Shown one piece after another: positions 42,640 to 50,756 of a stretch of 64,000 bases of DNA; the stretch's first letter is position 1; each line of letters begins with the position of its first letter. Location of the stretch: NCBI RefSeq assembly GCF_030268005.1, contig NZ_BRZC01000004.1, positions 932,926-996,925 of the forward strand. Reading direction: 5' to 3'. Both the position numbers and the translations under genes were made by a program. Source of the stretch: Microbacterium arabinogalactanolyticum. Its GTDB lineage: Bacteria > Actinomycetota > Actinomycetes > Actinomycetales > Microbacteriaceae. The notes beneath the pieces are model-generated. The model had not been told where the DNA came from. It saw only the letters and a list, made by a program, of their open reading frames with translations, and made no database searches.

Positions 42640-43427
42640 ACCCGACCTTCCGCGACCGGCTCGCCGAGTCCGACCGGCCGCTGATCGGCATGTGGCTGAG
42701 CACGGGTTCTCCCCTGATCGCCGAGATCTGCGCCGGCTCGGGTGTCGACTGGCTGCTGATCGACATGGAGCACGGGCCCAACACCCTGACCACCGTCCAG
42801 CAGCAGCTGCAGGTGATCGCCGCGTACCCGGTGACCACGGTCGTGAGGGTGCCGTTCAATGACGCGGTGATCATCAAGCAGGTGCTGGATGCCGGTGCGC
42901 AGAACCTGCTCGTGCCCATGGTGGCCTCCGCCGAGGAGGCACGGGCGGCTGTCGCCGCCGTGCGCTACCCGCCGGAGGGCATCCGAGGTGTCGGTTCCGC
43001 GCTCGCGCGCAGCGCGCGCTGGGGACGGGTGAGCGGATACGTGCCGAACGCCTCGCAGACGATCTCGCTGATCGTGCAGGTCGAGTCGGCGGATGCCGTG
43101 GAGCGGGCCTCCGAGATCGCCGCGGTCGACGGCGTCGACGGCGTGCTGGTGGGCCCCGCCGACCTGTCGGCATCGATGGGCCTGCCCGGTCAGCAGGGGC
43201 ATCCGGATGTCGTCGCCCACGTCCACCGCGTGTTCGAGGCCGCGCACGCCGCAGGCAAGAAGGCCGGCGTGAACGCGTTCGACCCGGCCGGTGCCGACGC
43301 CTACCTGGAGGCCGGCGCCGATTTCCTCTCGGCGAGCGCGGATGTGACCATCCTCGCGCGGGGCTCCGAGGCTCTTGCGGCCCGGTTCATCCCGGCATCC
43401 GACGAAGCGGGCGCCGACTCGTACTGA
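42624..43427 (+). CDS. hpaI: 4-hydroxy-2-oxoheptane-1,7-dioate aldolase
   Basis: A 267-residue class II pyruvate aldolase. The catalytic His is in LIDMEHGPNT and the metal ligands are Glu in VQVESADAV and Asp in GPADLSAS. It splits the seven-carbon product into pyruvate and succinate semialdehyde. It begins inside hpaH, so the last two steps are co-translated, and it ends the operon. Confidence 0.93.
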   Translation: MPLRLDPTFRDRLAESDRPLIGMWLSTGSPLIAEICAGSGVDWLLIDMEHGPNTLTTVQQQLQVIAAYPVTTVVRVPFNDAVIIKQVLDAGAQNLLVPMVASAEEARAAVAAVRYPPEGIRGVGSALARSARWGRVSGYVPNASQTISLIVQVESADAVERASEIAAVDGVDGVLVGPADLSASMGLPGQQGHPDVVAHVHRVFEAAHAAGKKAGVNAFDPAGADAYLEAGADFLSASADVTILARGSEALAARFIPASDEAGADSY

Positions 43428-43559
43428 CGCCCGTCACAACTCCGGAGAACCGACGACAGTTCGCCGCCCGACGACGGATTCCGTGCCGTTCGCGACAGGT
43501 TCTCCGGAGTCGTGGCCGCTGTGGTTGGATGAACGGATGCACAGCGCCGAGACCGACCG
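43428..43559. repeat. Gap with a widely spaced 13-bp perfect inverted repeat
   Basis: ACTCCGGAGAACC (43439-43451) and GGTTCTCCGGAGT (43498-43510) are perfectly complementary, 46 nt apart. The inner segment carries CGACGAC twice. The repeat lies just after hpaI and could fold as a long hairpin; no T-run follows. The last 30 nt contain the start region of the MFS gene. Confidence 0.6.
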
Positions 43560-44804
43560 ATGACGCGCGGCCTCGCCGCTCCTCGCCTGGCGGCGATGGG
43601 CGACCGCAACTTCCGGTGGTTCTTCCTCGCCAGGGCGATCACGATGATCACGGGCTCCATGTCGTCGATCGCGCTGGCGTTCGCCGTGCTCGAGATCGAC
43701 AACCATCCGGTCAGCCTGTCCCTGGTGCTCACGGCCTTCACCGTCGCGAACGTCGTCTTCGTGCTGTTCGGCGGGGTCGTGGCCGACCGACTCCCCCGCG
43801 CTCTGGTGATCCAGGCCTGCTACGTGCTCGATCTGCTCTCGATCGGCGCGATCGCCTATCTGCTGTTCACGCACACCGCCACCATCCCCGTGATGGTGGC
43901 CCTCGCAGCGGTCAACGGCGCGTCGACCGCGTTCGTGCTCCCCGCGATGCAGGGCATCATCCCGCAGCTCACCCGGCCCGAGACTCTGCAGCAAGCCAAC
44001 GCGATGCTCTCGTTCGTGCGCTCTGCGGTCACGATCGGCGGACCGGTGATCGCCGGCATCCTGGTCACGACGGCAGGTCCCGCCTGGGCGATGGTGGTGC
44101 AGCTGATCGGCTGGCTCTCGGCCATCCCGATCCTGGCGATGGTGAAGCTGCCCCCGCCCGTCGGCGACGGGCGGTTCTCGCTGTTCGCCGACCTGCGGAT
44201 CGGCTGGACCGAGTTCTGGAGCCGGTCCTGGCTGTACGCGGTCGTGCTCGCATTCATGATCATGAACGCGATCCACGTCGGCGCATGGGGCGTCGTCGGT
44301 CCCTACATCGCCAAGAACGACGAGCGGCTGGGCATCGCCGGCTGGGGCTGGGTGGTCAGCGCCGAGGGTGTCGGTGTGCTGCTGATGACCCTGGTCCTGA
44401 TGTGGTTCCCCCTCAGGCGCCCTCTGCGGATGGGGATGATCGGCATCAGCCTGTTCGCGATCCCGCTGACGATGCTGGGCGCGCACCCGGCGGTCGTGCT
44501 CGTCGCGATCGCGGCTCTGCTGGCCGGCGCGGGGGCGGAGGTGTTCAGCTCGGGCTGGAGCGTGGCGATGATGGAGAACATCCCCACCGACAAGCTCAGC
44601 CGCGTCTCCAGCTACGACATGCTGGGCAGCTTCGTGGTGATGCCGATCGGCACCCTTGTGTACGGCTGGCTGATCACGCGGGCCGATCCGGCCGTGGTGC
44701 TGGTCACCTCCGGCATCCTCTATGCGGTCATCGCCGTCGGCACCGCGTTCGTGCCGAGCGTGTGGCGGATGGGCCGCGTCGAGGCGGCGACCGTCTCGCA
44801 CTGA
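43560..44804 (+). CDS. MFS transporter (MFS_3/EntS-like)
   Basis: A 414-residue major facilitator protein with about 12 hydrophobic segments. The N-terminus FRWFFLARAITMITGSMSSIALAFAV is of the EntS/multidrug exporter type, and motif A is FGGVVADRLPRALV. The substrate is unknown. It lies after the island with no regulator of its own and may be independent of it. Confidence 0.88.
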   Translation: MTRGLAAPRLAAMGDRNFRWFFLARAITMITGSMSSIALAFAVLEIDNHPVSLSLVLTAFTVANVVFVLFGGVVADRLPRALVIQACYVLDLLSIGAIAYLLFTHTATIPVMVALAAVNGASTAFVLPAMQGIIPQLTRPETLQQANAMLSFVRSAVTIGGPVIAGILVTTAGPAWAMVVQLIGWLSAIPILAMVKLPPPVGDGRFSLFADLRIGWTEFWSRSWLYAVVLAFMIMNAIHVGAWGVVGPYIAKNDERLGIAGWGWVVSAEGVGVLLMTLVLMWFPLRRPLRMGMIGISLFAIPLTMLGAHPAVVLVAIAALLAGAGAEVFSSGWSVAMMENIPTDKLSRVSSYDMLGSFVVMPIGTLVYGWLITRADPAVVLVTSGILYAVIAVGTAFVPSVWRMGRVEAATVSH

Positions 44805-44834
44805 ACTCATGGCATCCGGTGCCAGACTGGACGC

Positions 44835-45569
44835 ATGACCTTCGAGACGCTGCGAGCCCTCGCCGACCGCGCCGCACTGTTCACCGCCCTGCGCCAGGAC
44901 CAGCTGATGACCGCGACCGACGCGCTCGGCGAGCACCGCTGGGACGTCGATCTCGCCGCCGGCACCTTCACGTTCGCGGCGACGGCGCAGCCCGACCGCA
45001 CGCTGGTCGCGACCCCGCACCTGCTCGCGTCGATCGCACCGGGGCCGCGGTCGCTGATGTGGTCGTGGGCCATGCCGCAGGGCGATCGCTCCGGCATCAC
45101 CGAGAAGCTGCGCGCGTACGGCGCCGAGCACGGCGTCCCCGAGCTGACACAGGGCGAGGTGGCCTTCCCGGCCGACACCGGTGAAGACATCCAGGCGTGG
45201 GTCGCCGACCTGGCTCATGCGATCGCGGGAGCCGCCGTGGAGATCACCGGACTCTCTCCGTACTACTCGGCTCCGGCCGGCGGCGCCCGCGCCGTGCTAC
45301 TGCTGGACGCCCCGATCGAGCCGCTCACGGTCGCCGCAGCGGTCACTGCGCTCCCCCGCATCCTCTCCGGCCTCACGCTCGCCGACCCGCGCGCATCGGT
45401 GTGGGACCTCGGGCGCCTCGCGGGATGGCGGCTCGAGTGGGCGGACGAGGCGTTCTCGGCGGCGACGCTGACGGATGCCACCGGCTCGGCGACCTTCCGC
45501 TTCGACGAGTACGCGCGCATCATGGGCATCGAGGGCTCGCTGGGCGGCGCCACGACCCCGACTCCCTGA
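44835..45569 (+). CDS. Protein of unknown function (possibly DUF6882-like)
   Basis: A 244-residue soluble protein without signal peptide or membrane segment. Residues 1-90 have the pattern of DUF6882-type proteins (WDVDLAAGTFTFAA, SLMWSWAMPQG), but I am not certain. No catalytic motif is evident. The ATG at 44835 follows the MFS stop by 30 nt, so co-transcription is possible. Codon use is like that of its neighbours. Confidence 0.7.
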   Translation: MTFETLRALADRAALFTALRQDQLMTATDALGEHRWDVDLAAGTFTFAATAQPDRTLVATPHLLASIAPGPRSLMWSWAMPQGDRSGITEKLRAYGAEHGVPELTQGEVAFPADTGEDIQAWVADLAHAIAGAAVEITGLSPYYSAPAGGARAVLLLDAPIEPLTVAAAVTALPRILSGLTLADPRASVWDLGRLAGWRLEWADEAFSAATLTDATGSATFRFDEYARIMGIEGSLGGATTPTP

Positions 45570-45594
45570 CGAGCTGCCGGCGCGCGCTCGGCGT

Positions 45595-45671
45595 CACCGC
45601 CCCTGCTCGGCCACCTCGCCCCTGCTCATCTGCGCAGCTCAGCGGGGGCGAGGCAGCTCAGCGGGGGCGAG
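45595..45671. repeat. REP-like four-arm palindrome with exact 19-bp tandem arm
   Basis: Two direct arms (45595-45610 and 45612-45633, each with CGCCCCTGCTC) face two inverse arms that are exact 19-bp tandem copies (45634-45652 and 45653-45671). The inner arm pair matches at about 16 of 19 positions. It lies between the convergent unknown gene and DUF4188 gene and may end both transcripts. Confidence 0.75.
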
Positions 45672-45690
45672 AAGCACCACAGTCGGACGT

Positions 45691-46167
45691 TCAGCGCCCG
45701 AGACGCTGGCGCGCCGTGCGACTCCCCGCGCCGACGGGCACGCGCGTGGTCGCGGCGGCGAGCCCGAACGGCGGCATGTCGTTGTACACGACCTCGAGGT
45801 CGGCGAACGGCACCTGATAGGTCTCGTGCCAGACGCCGACGTCACCGGAGCCCTGCGAGGTGCGGACGAACTCGCGCCACGCGGCGAGGTGCGGCGCATC
45901 ACGGTCCGACGCGAAGCGCTGCAGGTGCTCCGGGCTCTCCCAGTACGAGAGCAGCACGGTGGTGCGCCCGAGCCACTGATGGAAGCCGAGCAGCCCGGCA
46001 TCGGGATGGGTCATCAGATGCTTCAGCATCGGTCCCATCCGCGAAGCGGTTCGTGCGACGCTGCCGACGCGCCACCAGCGATTCGCCCGCATCCCGATCA
46101 GGAACACTGTGATGTCCGTGCGATCGGATGCCGCCGTGAATCGCCCCGGTTCCACCTGAGCGGTCAT
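45691..46167 (-). CDS. DUF4188-domain protein (dimeric alpha-beta barrel, monooxygenase-like)
   Basis: A 158-residue protein. The segments VFLIGMRANRWWRV, HPDAGLLGFHQWLG and VLLSYWESPEHLQRFA match the DUF4188 family, which is related to small ferredoxin-like monooxygenases; the biochemical role is unknown. It diverges from a TetR gene with a strong palindrome between them, so it is probably induced by the ligand of that regulator. Confidence 0.85.
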   Translation of the reverse strand: MTAQVEPGRFTAASDRTDITVFLIGMRANRWWRVGSVARTASRMGPMLKHLMTHPDAGLLGFHQWLGRTTVLLSYWESPEHLQRFASDRDAPHLAAWREFVRTSQGSGDVGVWHETYQVPFADLEVVYNDMPPFGLAAATTRVPVGAGSRTARQRLGR

Positions 46168-46188
46168 GATCTCTCCCGTCGAAGCTTT

Positions 46189-46218
46189 GCGTAACGTTGT
46201 TATGAAACGACGTTACGC
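46189..46218. promoter_or_regulatory. TetR operator between DUF4188 and tetR genes
   Basis: Arms GCGTAACGTTGTT (46189-46201) and AACGACGTTACGC (46206-46218) match at 12 of 13 positions around a 4-nt centre. It fills the divergent gap 14 nt before the TetR start and 22 nt before the DUF4188 start, so one bound dimer or pair would control both genes. Confidence 0.8.
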
Positions 46219-46231
46219 TACGATCGTGACC

Positions 46232-46789
46232 ATGGCAAGACCCACTGTCTACGACGATGACCTGCGCACGAGGCTGCTGGAGGAGACCGCCGAGATCATC
46301 GACCGCGACGGCCCCGATCGCGTCGCGCTGCGCGAGATCGCTCGCGCAGCAGGCACCTCGACGTCAGCGATCTACACGCTGTACGGAGGCAAGACCGAGC
46401 TGCTCGCCGCCGTGATCGAGCACGCGTTCCGCTCCTTCGGGGACGTGCAGCTCGCCGCGGAGCCGCAGGGCCTCCGCGCGCTCGGTGAGGCCTATCGCGC
46501 GTGGGCGCTGGCCCATCCGGCCCTCTTCCGGCTGATGTTCGGCGATCGGATGCCCGCCGAGCACGCGGCCGTGGAGGCCGTGGCCGTGCAGTCGCTCGCC
46601 CCGCTGGTGCGCACGGTCTCCGGCATCCGGCCCGGCACCCCTGAAGCCGCTCAGCGCGACGCCGTGATCATCTGGTCGCAGGTGCACGGCGCCGTCGCCC
46701 TCGAGCTCGCGCAGGCCGCTCCCCCCGGGGTGGACTGGGACGCGGTCTACGCCGGACTCCTCGATGTCGTGGAGCGCTCCCTCGCATAG
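46232..46789 (+). CDS. TetR-family transcriptional regulator
   Basis: A 185-residue regulator with an N-terminal helix-turn-helix (residues 10-55; VALREIARAAGTSTSAIYTLYGGK) and a C-terminal domain of the WHG type (residues 85-180; YRAWALAHPALFRLMFGDRM). Start is the ATG at 46232; an earlier in-frame start would place the operator inside the gene. Confidence 0.9.
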   Translation: MARPTVYDDDLRTRLLEETAEIIDRDGPDRVALREIARAAGTSTSAIYTLYGGKTELLAAVIEHAFRSFGDVQLAAEPQGLRALGEAYRAWALAHPALFRLMFGDRMPAEHAAVEAVAVQSLAPLVRTVSGIRPGTPEAAQRDAVIIWSQVHGAVALELAQAAPPGVDWDAVYAGLLDVVERSLA

Positions 46790-46797
46790 TCCCGCCA

Positions 46798-46884
46798 CGC
46801 CCCGACACCCCCAGATGCCGTCGAGACCCCCAGTTGCAGACGTCTGCGACTGGGGGTCTCGACGGAAAGAGGGGGTCTCGGCGG
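46798..46884. repeat. REP-like element with near-perfect 48-bp palindrome
   Basis: The core 46818-46865 consists of 17-bp perfect outer arms around the 12-bp palindrome GCAGACGTCTGC, with one T-G mismatch pair. Outer partial arms (46798-46814 and 46869-46884) repeat the CCCCCAG and GGGGGTCTC motifs, giving the arm-arm-loop-arm'-arm' order. It lies between convergent tetR and folD and could work as a bidirectional terminator. Confidence 0.8.
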
Positions 46885-46891
46885 AACCTGG

Positions 46892-47773
46892 TCAGGCCAG
46901 GGTGCGTTCGGCGGCCTCGACCACGTTCGTCATGAGCAGCGCCACCGTCATCGGACCGACCCCGCCGGGGTTCGGGGAGATGAAGCCGGCGACCTCGGCG
47001 ACGTCCGGGTGCACGTCGCCGTAGACCTTCGACTTGCCGGTCTCGGCATCCGTCTCCCTGGTCACGCCCACGTCGAGCACCGCGGCGCCGGGCTTCACGT
47101 CGGATGCCGTGATCAGGTGCTTCACGCCGGCGCCCGCGACGATCACGTCGGCCTCGCGCAGGTACGGCGTCATGTCCGGAGTGCCGGTGTGCACCTGCGT
47201 GACGGTGGCGTTTATCACGCGACGCGTCAGCAGCAGCCCCATCGGGCGGCCGATCGTCACACCGCGGCCGACGACCACCACGTGCTTGCCGTTCAGGTCG
47301 TAGTCGTTGCGCAGCAGCAGCTCGATCACGCCTCGCGGGGTGCACGGCAGCGGGGTATGGATCGGCCCGTTGACGTTCAGCACCAGGCGGCCGAGGTTGG
47401 TCGGGTGCAGTCCGTCGGCGTCCTTGGCCGGGTCGATCCGCTCCAGGATCGCGTCGGTGTCGAGGTGCTTCGGAAGCGGCAGCTGAACGATGTAGCCGTG
47501 GCAGGCGGGGTCGGCGTTGAGCTCGTCGATCAGCGCCTCGACCTGCTCCTGCGTGGCATCGGCGGGCAGCTCGCGCTGGATCGAGTTCATCCCGATCGCC
47601 TCGGACTGCTTGTGCTTCATGCCGACGTACAGCTGGGACGCCGGGTCGGCGCCCACCAGGACAGTGGCGATGCCGGGGACCACACCGCGTTCGCGCAGCG
47701 CGGCCACGCGCTCGGTGAGCTCGTCCTTGATCGCCGCTGCGGCGGCCTTGCCGTCGAGGACCTTCGCGGTCAC
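46892..47773 (-). CDS. folD: Methylenetetrahydrofolate dehydrogenase/cyclohydrolase
   Basis: A 293-residue bifunctional folate enzyme that interconverts 5,10-methylene-, methenyl- and 10-formyl-tetrahydrofolate. The catalytic Lys lies in [17 protein letters not shown], and [25 protein letters not shown] and [10 protein letters not shown] are hallmark segments. It overlaps glyA by 4 nt. With glyA it supplies one-carbon units, in keeping with the ZTP riboswitch upstream. Confidence 0.97.
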   Translation of the reverse strand: MTAKVLDGKAAAAAIKDELTERVAALRERGVVPGIATVLVGADPASQLYVGMKHKQSEAIGMNSIQRELPADATQEQVEALIDELNADPACHGYIVQLPLPKHLDTDAILERIDPAKDADGLHPTNLGRLVLNVNGPIHTPLPCTPRGVIELLLRNDYDLNGKHVVVVGRGVTIGRPMGLLLTRRVINATVTQVHTGTPDMTPYLREADVIVAGAGVKHLITASDVKPGAAVLDVGVTRETDAETGKSKVYGDVHPDVAEVAGFISPNPGGVGPMTVALLMTNVVEAAERTLA

Positions 47774-49044
47774 TGCTGCAGGCCCGGGTACAGCGGGAAG
47801 GCCGTGGCGAGGGCGTCCACGCGCGTGCGCAGCGCCTCGATGTCGGCACCGGGCTGCAGCGCGAGCGCGATGATGTCGGCCACCTCGGTGAACTCCGCGT
47901 CGCCGAAGCCGCGGGTCGCGAGGGCCGGCGTGCCGATGCGCAGACCCGAGGTCACCATCGGCGGACGCGGGTCGTTCGGGACGGCGTTGCGGTTCACGGT
48001 GATGTGGATCTCGTGCAGCAGATCCTCGGCCTGCTTGCCGTCGATCTCGGCATCGCGCAGGTCGACGAGCACGAGGTGCACGTCGGTGCCGCCGGAGCGC
48101 ACGGCGATGCCGGCGTCCTTCACGTCCTGCTGGGTGAGGCGCTCGGCGATGATCGCGGCACCGCGCAGCACGCGCTCCTGACGCTCCTTGAACTCGGGGG
48201 TCGCGGCGAGCTTGAACGCGGTCGCCTTGGCGGCGATCACGTGCATGAGCGGGCCGCCCTGCTGGCCGGGGAACACTGCCGAGTTGATCTTCTTGGCGAT
48301 GTCGGCGTCGTTGGTGAGGATGAAGCCCGAGCGGGGACCGCCGATGGTCTTGTGCACGGTCGAGGAGACGACGTGGGCGTGCGGCACCGGGTTCGGGTGC
48401 AGGCCGGCCGCCACGAGGCCGGCGAAGTGCGCCATGTCGACCCAGAGCAGGGCGCCCACCTCGTCGGCGATCGCACGGAACGCGGCGAAGTCGAGGGTGC
48501 GCGGGTAGGCGGACCAGCCGGCGATGATCACCTTCGGCTTGTGCTCGAGGGCGAGCGCGCGCACCTCGTCCATGTCGATGGTGGAGGTCTCGGGGTTCAC
48601 GCCGTACGCGACGATGTTGTACAGACGGCCCGAGAAGTTGATCTTCATGCCGTGCGTGAGGTGACCGCCCTGGTCGAGGGAGAGACCGAGCAGCGTGTCG
48701 CCGGGGCGCGCGATGGCGTGCAGCACGGCGGCGTTGGCGGAAGCGCCGGAGTGCGGCTGGACGTTCGCGAACTCGGAGCCGAACAGCGCCTTGGCGCGGG
48801 CGATCGCCAGCTCCTCGGCGACGTCGACCTCTTCGCAGCCGCCGTAGTAGCGACGGCCCGGGTAGCCCTCGGCGTACTTGTTCGTCAGCACCGAGCCCTG
48901 CGACTGCAGCACGGAGACGGGCACGAAGTTCTCGGAGGCGATCATCTCGAGGTACGTGCGCTGGCGGTTCAGCTCGCGCTCGAGCACCTCGGCGATCTCG
49001 GGGTCGACCTCGGCGAGCGGGGCGTCGAAGTAGCGGTCGGTCAT
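47770..49044 (-). CDS. glyA: Serine hydroxymethyltransferase
   Basis: A 424-residue PLP enzyme converting serine and tetrahydrofolate to glycine and methylene-tetrahydrofolate. Segments [26 protein letters not shown] and the PLP lysine in [14 protein letters not shown] are diagnostic. Start is the ATG at 49044 with AGGAGA upstream; the frame extends 14 codons further into the leader but lacks a ribosome-binding site there. First gene of the glyA-folD operon. Confidence 0.97.
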   Translation of the reverse strand: MTDRYFDAPLAEVDPEIAEVLERELNRQRTYLEMIASENFVPVSVLQSQGSVLTNKYAEGYPGRRYYGGCEEVDVAEELAIARAKALFGSEFANVQPHSGASANAAVLHAIARPGDTLLGLSLDQGGHLTHGMKINFSGRLYNIVAYGVNPETSTIDMDEVRALALEHKPKVIIAGWSAYPRTLDFAAFRAIADEVGALLWVDMAHFAGLVAAGLHPNPVPHAHVVSSTVHKTIGGPRSGFILTNDADIAKKINSAVFPGQQGGPLMHVIAAKATAFKLAATPEFKERQERVLRGAAIIAERLTQQDVKDAGIAVRSGGTDVHLVLVDLRDAEIDGKQAEDLLHEIHITVNRNAVPNDPRPPMVTSGLRIGTPALATRGFGDAEFTEVADIIALALQPGADIEALRTRVDALATAFPLYPGLQQ

Positions 49045-49087
49045 GGCGGTCTCCTGTTCACACGGGGTAAGGGGTGTGTTCCTCATC

Positions 49088-49158
49088 GGCCCAGGCGCGC
49101 GGTCGAATCCTCAGAGCCGCTCCCCGGTGGTGACCCACCCAGACGCCAGTCGCGACGC
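49088..49158 (-). promoter_or_regulatory. ZTP riboswitch (pfl motif) upstream of glyA-folD
   Basis: Read on the minus strand the leader carries GTCGCGACTGGCG, a short hairpin (GGTGGGTCACCACC), CGGGGAGCGG and, 25 nt later, CCGCGCGCCTGGGC. These two conserved blocks in this order are the core of the ZTP-sensing pfl motif, which is known upstream of glyA and folD in actinobacteria. The aptamer ends about 44 nt before the glyA start. It should raise expression when ZTP signals folate shortage. Confidence 0.85.
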
Positions 49159-49223
49159 AAGAAAGCTTAGCGGATGGCGATGTCCGCGGCCCACGGTCCT
49201 CGCCCGTGTGACGGTCGGCGCGC

Positions 49224-49236
49224 TAGGTTTTGTTCA
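49224..49236 (+). promoter_or_regulatory. -10 element of a probable leaderless transcript (hexosaminidase)
   Basis: TAGGTT (49224-49229) is followed by 6 nt and the ATG at 49236, and no ribosome-binding site is present. The spacing equals that at 30908-30920 and 9386-9398. No convincing -35 is seen. Confidence 0.5.
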
Positions 49237-50756
49237 TGGTCCTTCCTGATCTCCTCCCGCTGGTCCCGGCGCCCGTCTCCGTCATCATCGGCGAGGGCCG
49301 GATGCCGCTGGCGGATCCTCTGCGCATCATCGGCGACGACGCCGCATCCGATCAGCTCGCCGCCGCGATCGGGCACCGCACCGGCATCCGCCCGGTCCGC
49401 GTGGCCGAGAAGGCGCGCCCCGGCGACGTCGTCGTGCGGATCGATCCGGATGCCGCGGCCGAGGCGTATGCGCTGACGATCGGCGAGATCGTCGAGCTGA
49501 CCGGCTCCGTGGATGGGCTGCTGCACGGCATCCGCACCCTGATGCAGCTGCTGACGGATGAAGGGGACGGTCGGTGGGCCTGGCGCCGCGCGACGATCGC
49601 CGACGCCCCGCGCTTCGCGTACCGCGGCGTCATGCTCGACGTCGCCCGGCACTTCTTCCCGGTCGACGAGGTCGAGAAGGTGATCGACCGGATCGCCGAG
49701 CTGAAGTTCAACCATCTGCACCTGCACCTCAGCGACGACCAGGGATGGCGCATCCACGTCGACTCCTGGCCGCTGCTCTCGCAGCTCTCCTCGACGGTGA
49801 GCGCCACGGGCGACGGCCGGGCGACCGGCGGCGGCTGCTACAGCAAGGACGACTACCGCGCGATCGTCTCCTACGCGGGGTCCCGCGGCATCACGATCGT
49901 CCCCGAGATCGATATGCCGGGCCACACCCATGCCATCGGACTCGCCTATCCCGAGCTCGTCGAGGCGCCCGTCATGAACGAGCACCTGCTCGACGACGCG
50001 CAGCGACTGGGCCAGGCCCTCCCCGAGGCGGGCGTGCCCTACACCGGTTGGGGTGTCGGCCACTCCAGCCTGCGCATTCACAAGGAGCGCACCTACGACT
50101 TCGTCCGGGACGTGCTCGCGGAGCTCGCCGAGCTCACGCCCGGCCCGTACCTGCACATCGGCGGGGACGAGTCGCTGGGCACCTCCCCCGCGGACTTCGC
50201 GTACTTCATCGAGCGCGCGACCGGGATCGTGCAGGAGCTCGGCAAGACGCCGGTCGCGTGGCACGAGGCCGGCGCGGCCGAGGTCGCGCCCGGCACGGTG
50301 GGCCAGTACTGGGGCCTGCTCGCACCGGACGCCTCGCACGCCGAGCACACCGCGCACTTCGTGGAACGCGGCGGACGCGTGATCCTCTCGCCGTCGGACG
50401 CCGCCTACCTCGACATGAAGTACGACCACGACTTCCCGCTCGGTCTCGCATGGGCGGGGACCGTGGACCTGCACCGCGCCTACGACTGGCAGCCGACCGC
50501 GCTTCTCGACATCCCCGCGGATGCCGTCGCCGGTGTCGAGGCCCCGCTGTGGACCGAGACGGTGGAGAGCCTCGAGGAGGCCGATCAGCTGATGTTCCCG
50601 CGCATCGCGGCCATCGCCGAGATCGCCTGGGGCGCCACCGCCCCCGCTCGCGGCTGGAACGACTTCCGCGAGAGACTGGCAGCGCTGGCGCCGGCCTGGC
50701 GCGCCGACGGCATCCGATTCCACCCCGTGCCCGAGATCGACTGGAGCGACCGATGA
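49236..50756 (+). CDS. Beta-N-acetylhexosaminidase, GH20
   Basis: A 506-residue glycoside hydrolase. After an N-terminal GH20b domain (residues 1-125) the barrel begins with YRGVMLDVARHFFPVDEV; the catalytic Asp-Glu pair is in LHIGGDESLG, and HLHLSDDQGWR is typical. There is no signal peptide, so it acts in the cytosol on imported chitobiose or cell-wall fragments. It overlaps nagA by 4 nt, placing GlcNAc release and deacetylation of GlcNAc-6-P in one operon. Confidence 0.93.
   Translation: MVLPDLLPLVPAPVSVIIGEGRMPLADPLRIIGDDAASDQLAAAIGHRTGIRPVRVAEKARPGDVVVRIDPDAAAEAYALTIGEIVELTGSVDGLLHGIRTLMQLLTDEGDGRWAWRRATIADAPRFAYRGVMLDVARHFFPVDEVEKVIDRIAELKFNHLHLHLSDDQGWRIHVDSWPLLSQLSSTVSATGDGRATGGGCYSKDDYRAIVSYAGSRGITIVPEIDMPGHTHAIGLAYPELVEAPVMNEHLLDDAQRLGQALPEAGVPYTGWGVGHSSLRIHKERTYDFVRDVLAELAELTPGPYLHIGGDESLGTSPADFAYFIERATGIVQELGKTPVAWHEAGAAEVAPGTVGQYWGLLAPDASHAEHTAHFVERGGRVILSPSDAAYLDMKYDHDFPLGLAWAGTVDLHRAYDWQPTALLDIPADAVAGVEAPLWTETVESLEEADQLMFPRIAAIAEIAWGATAPARGWNDFRERLAALAPAWRADGIRFHPVPEIDWSDR

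Noticed and set aside
45595..45671. CRISPR-like short repeats
   Set aside because: The 19-bp repeats are directly adjacent with no spacers, and no cas gene is in the window.
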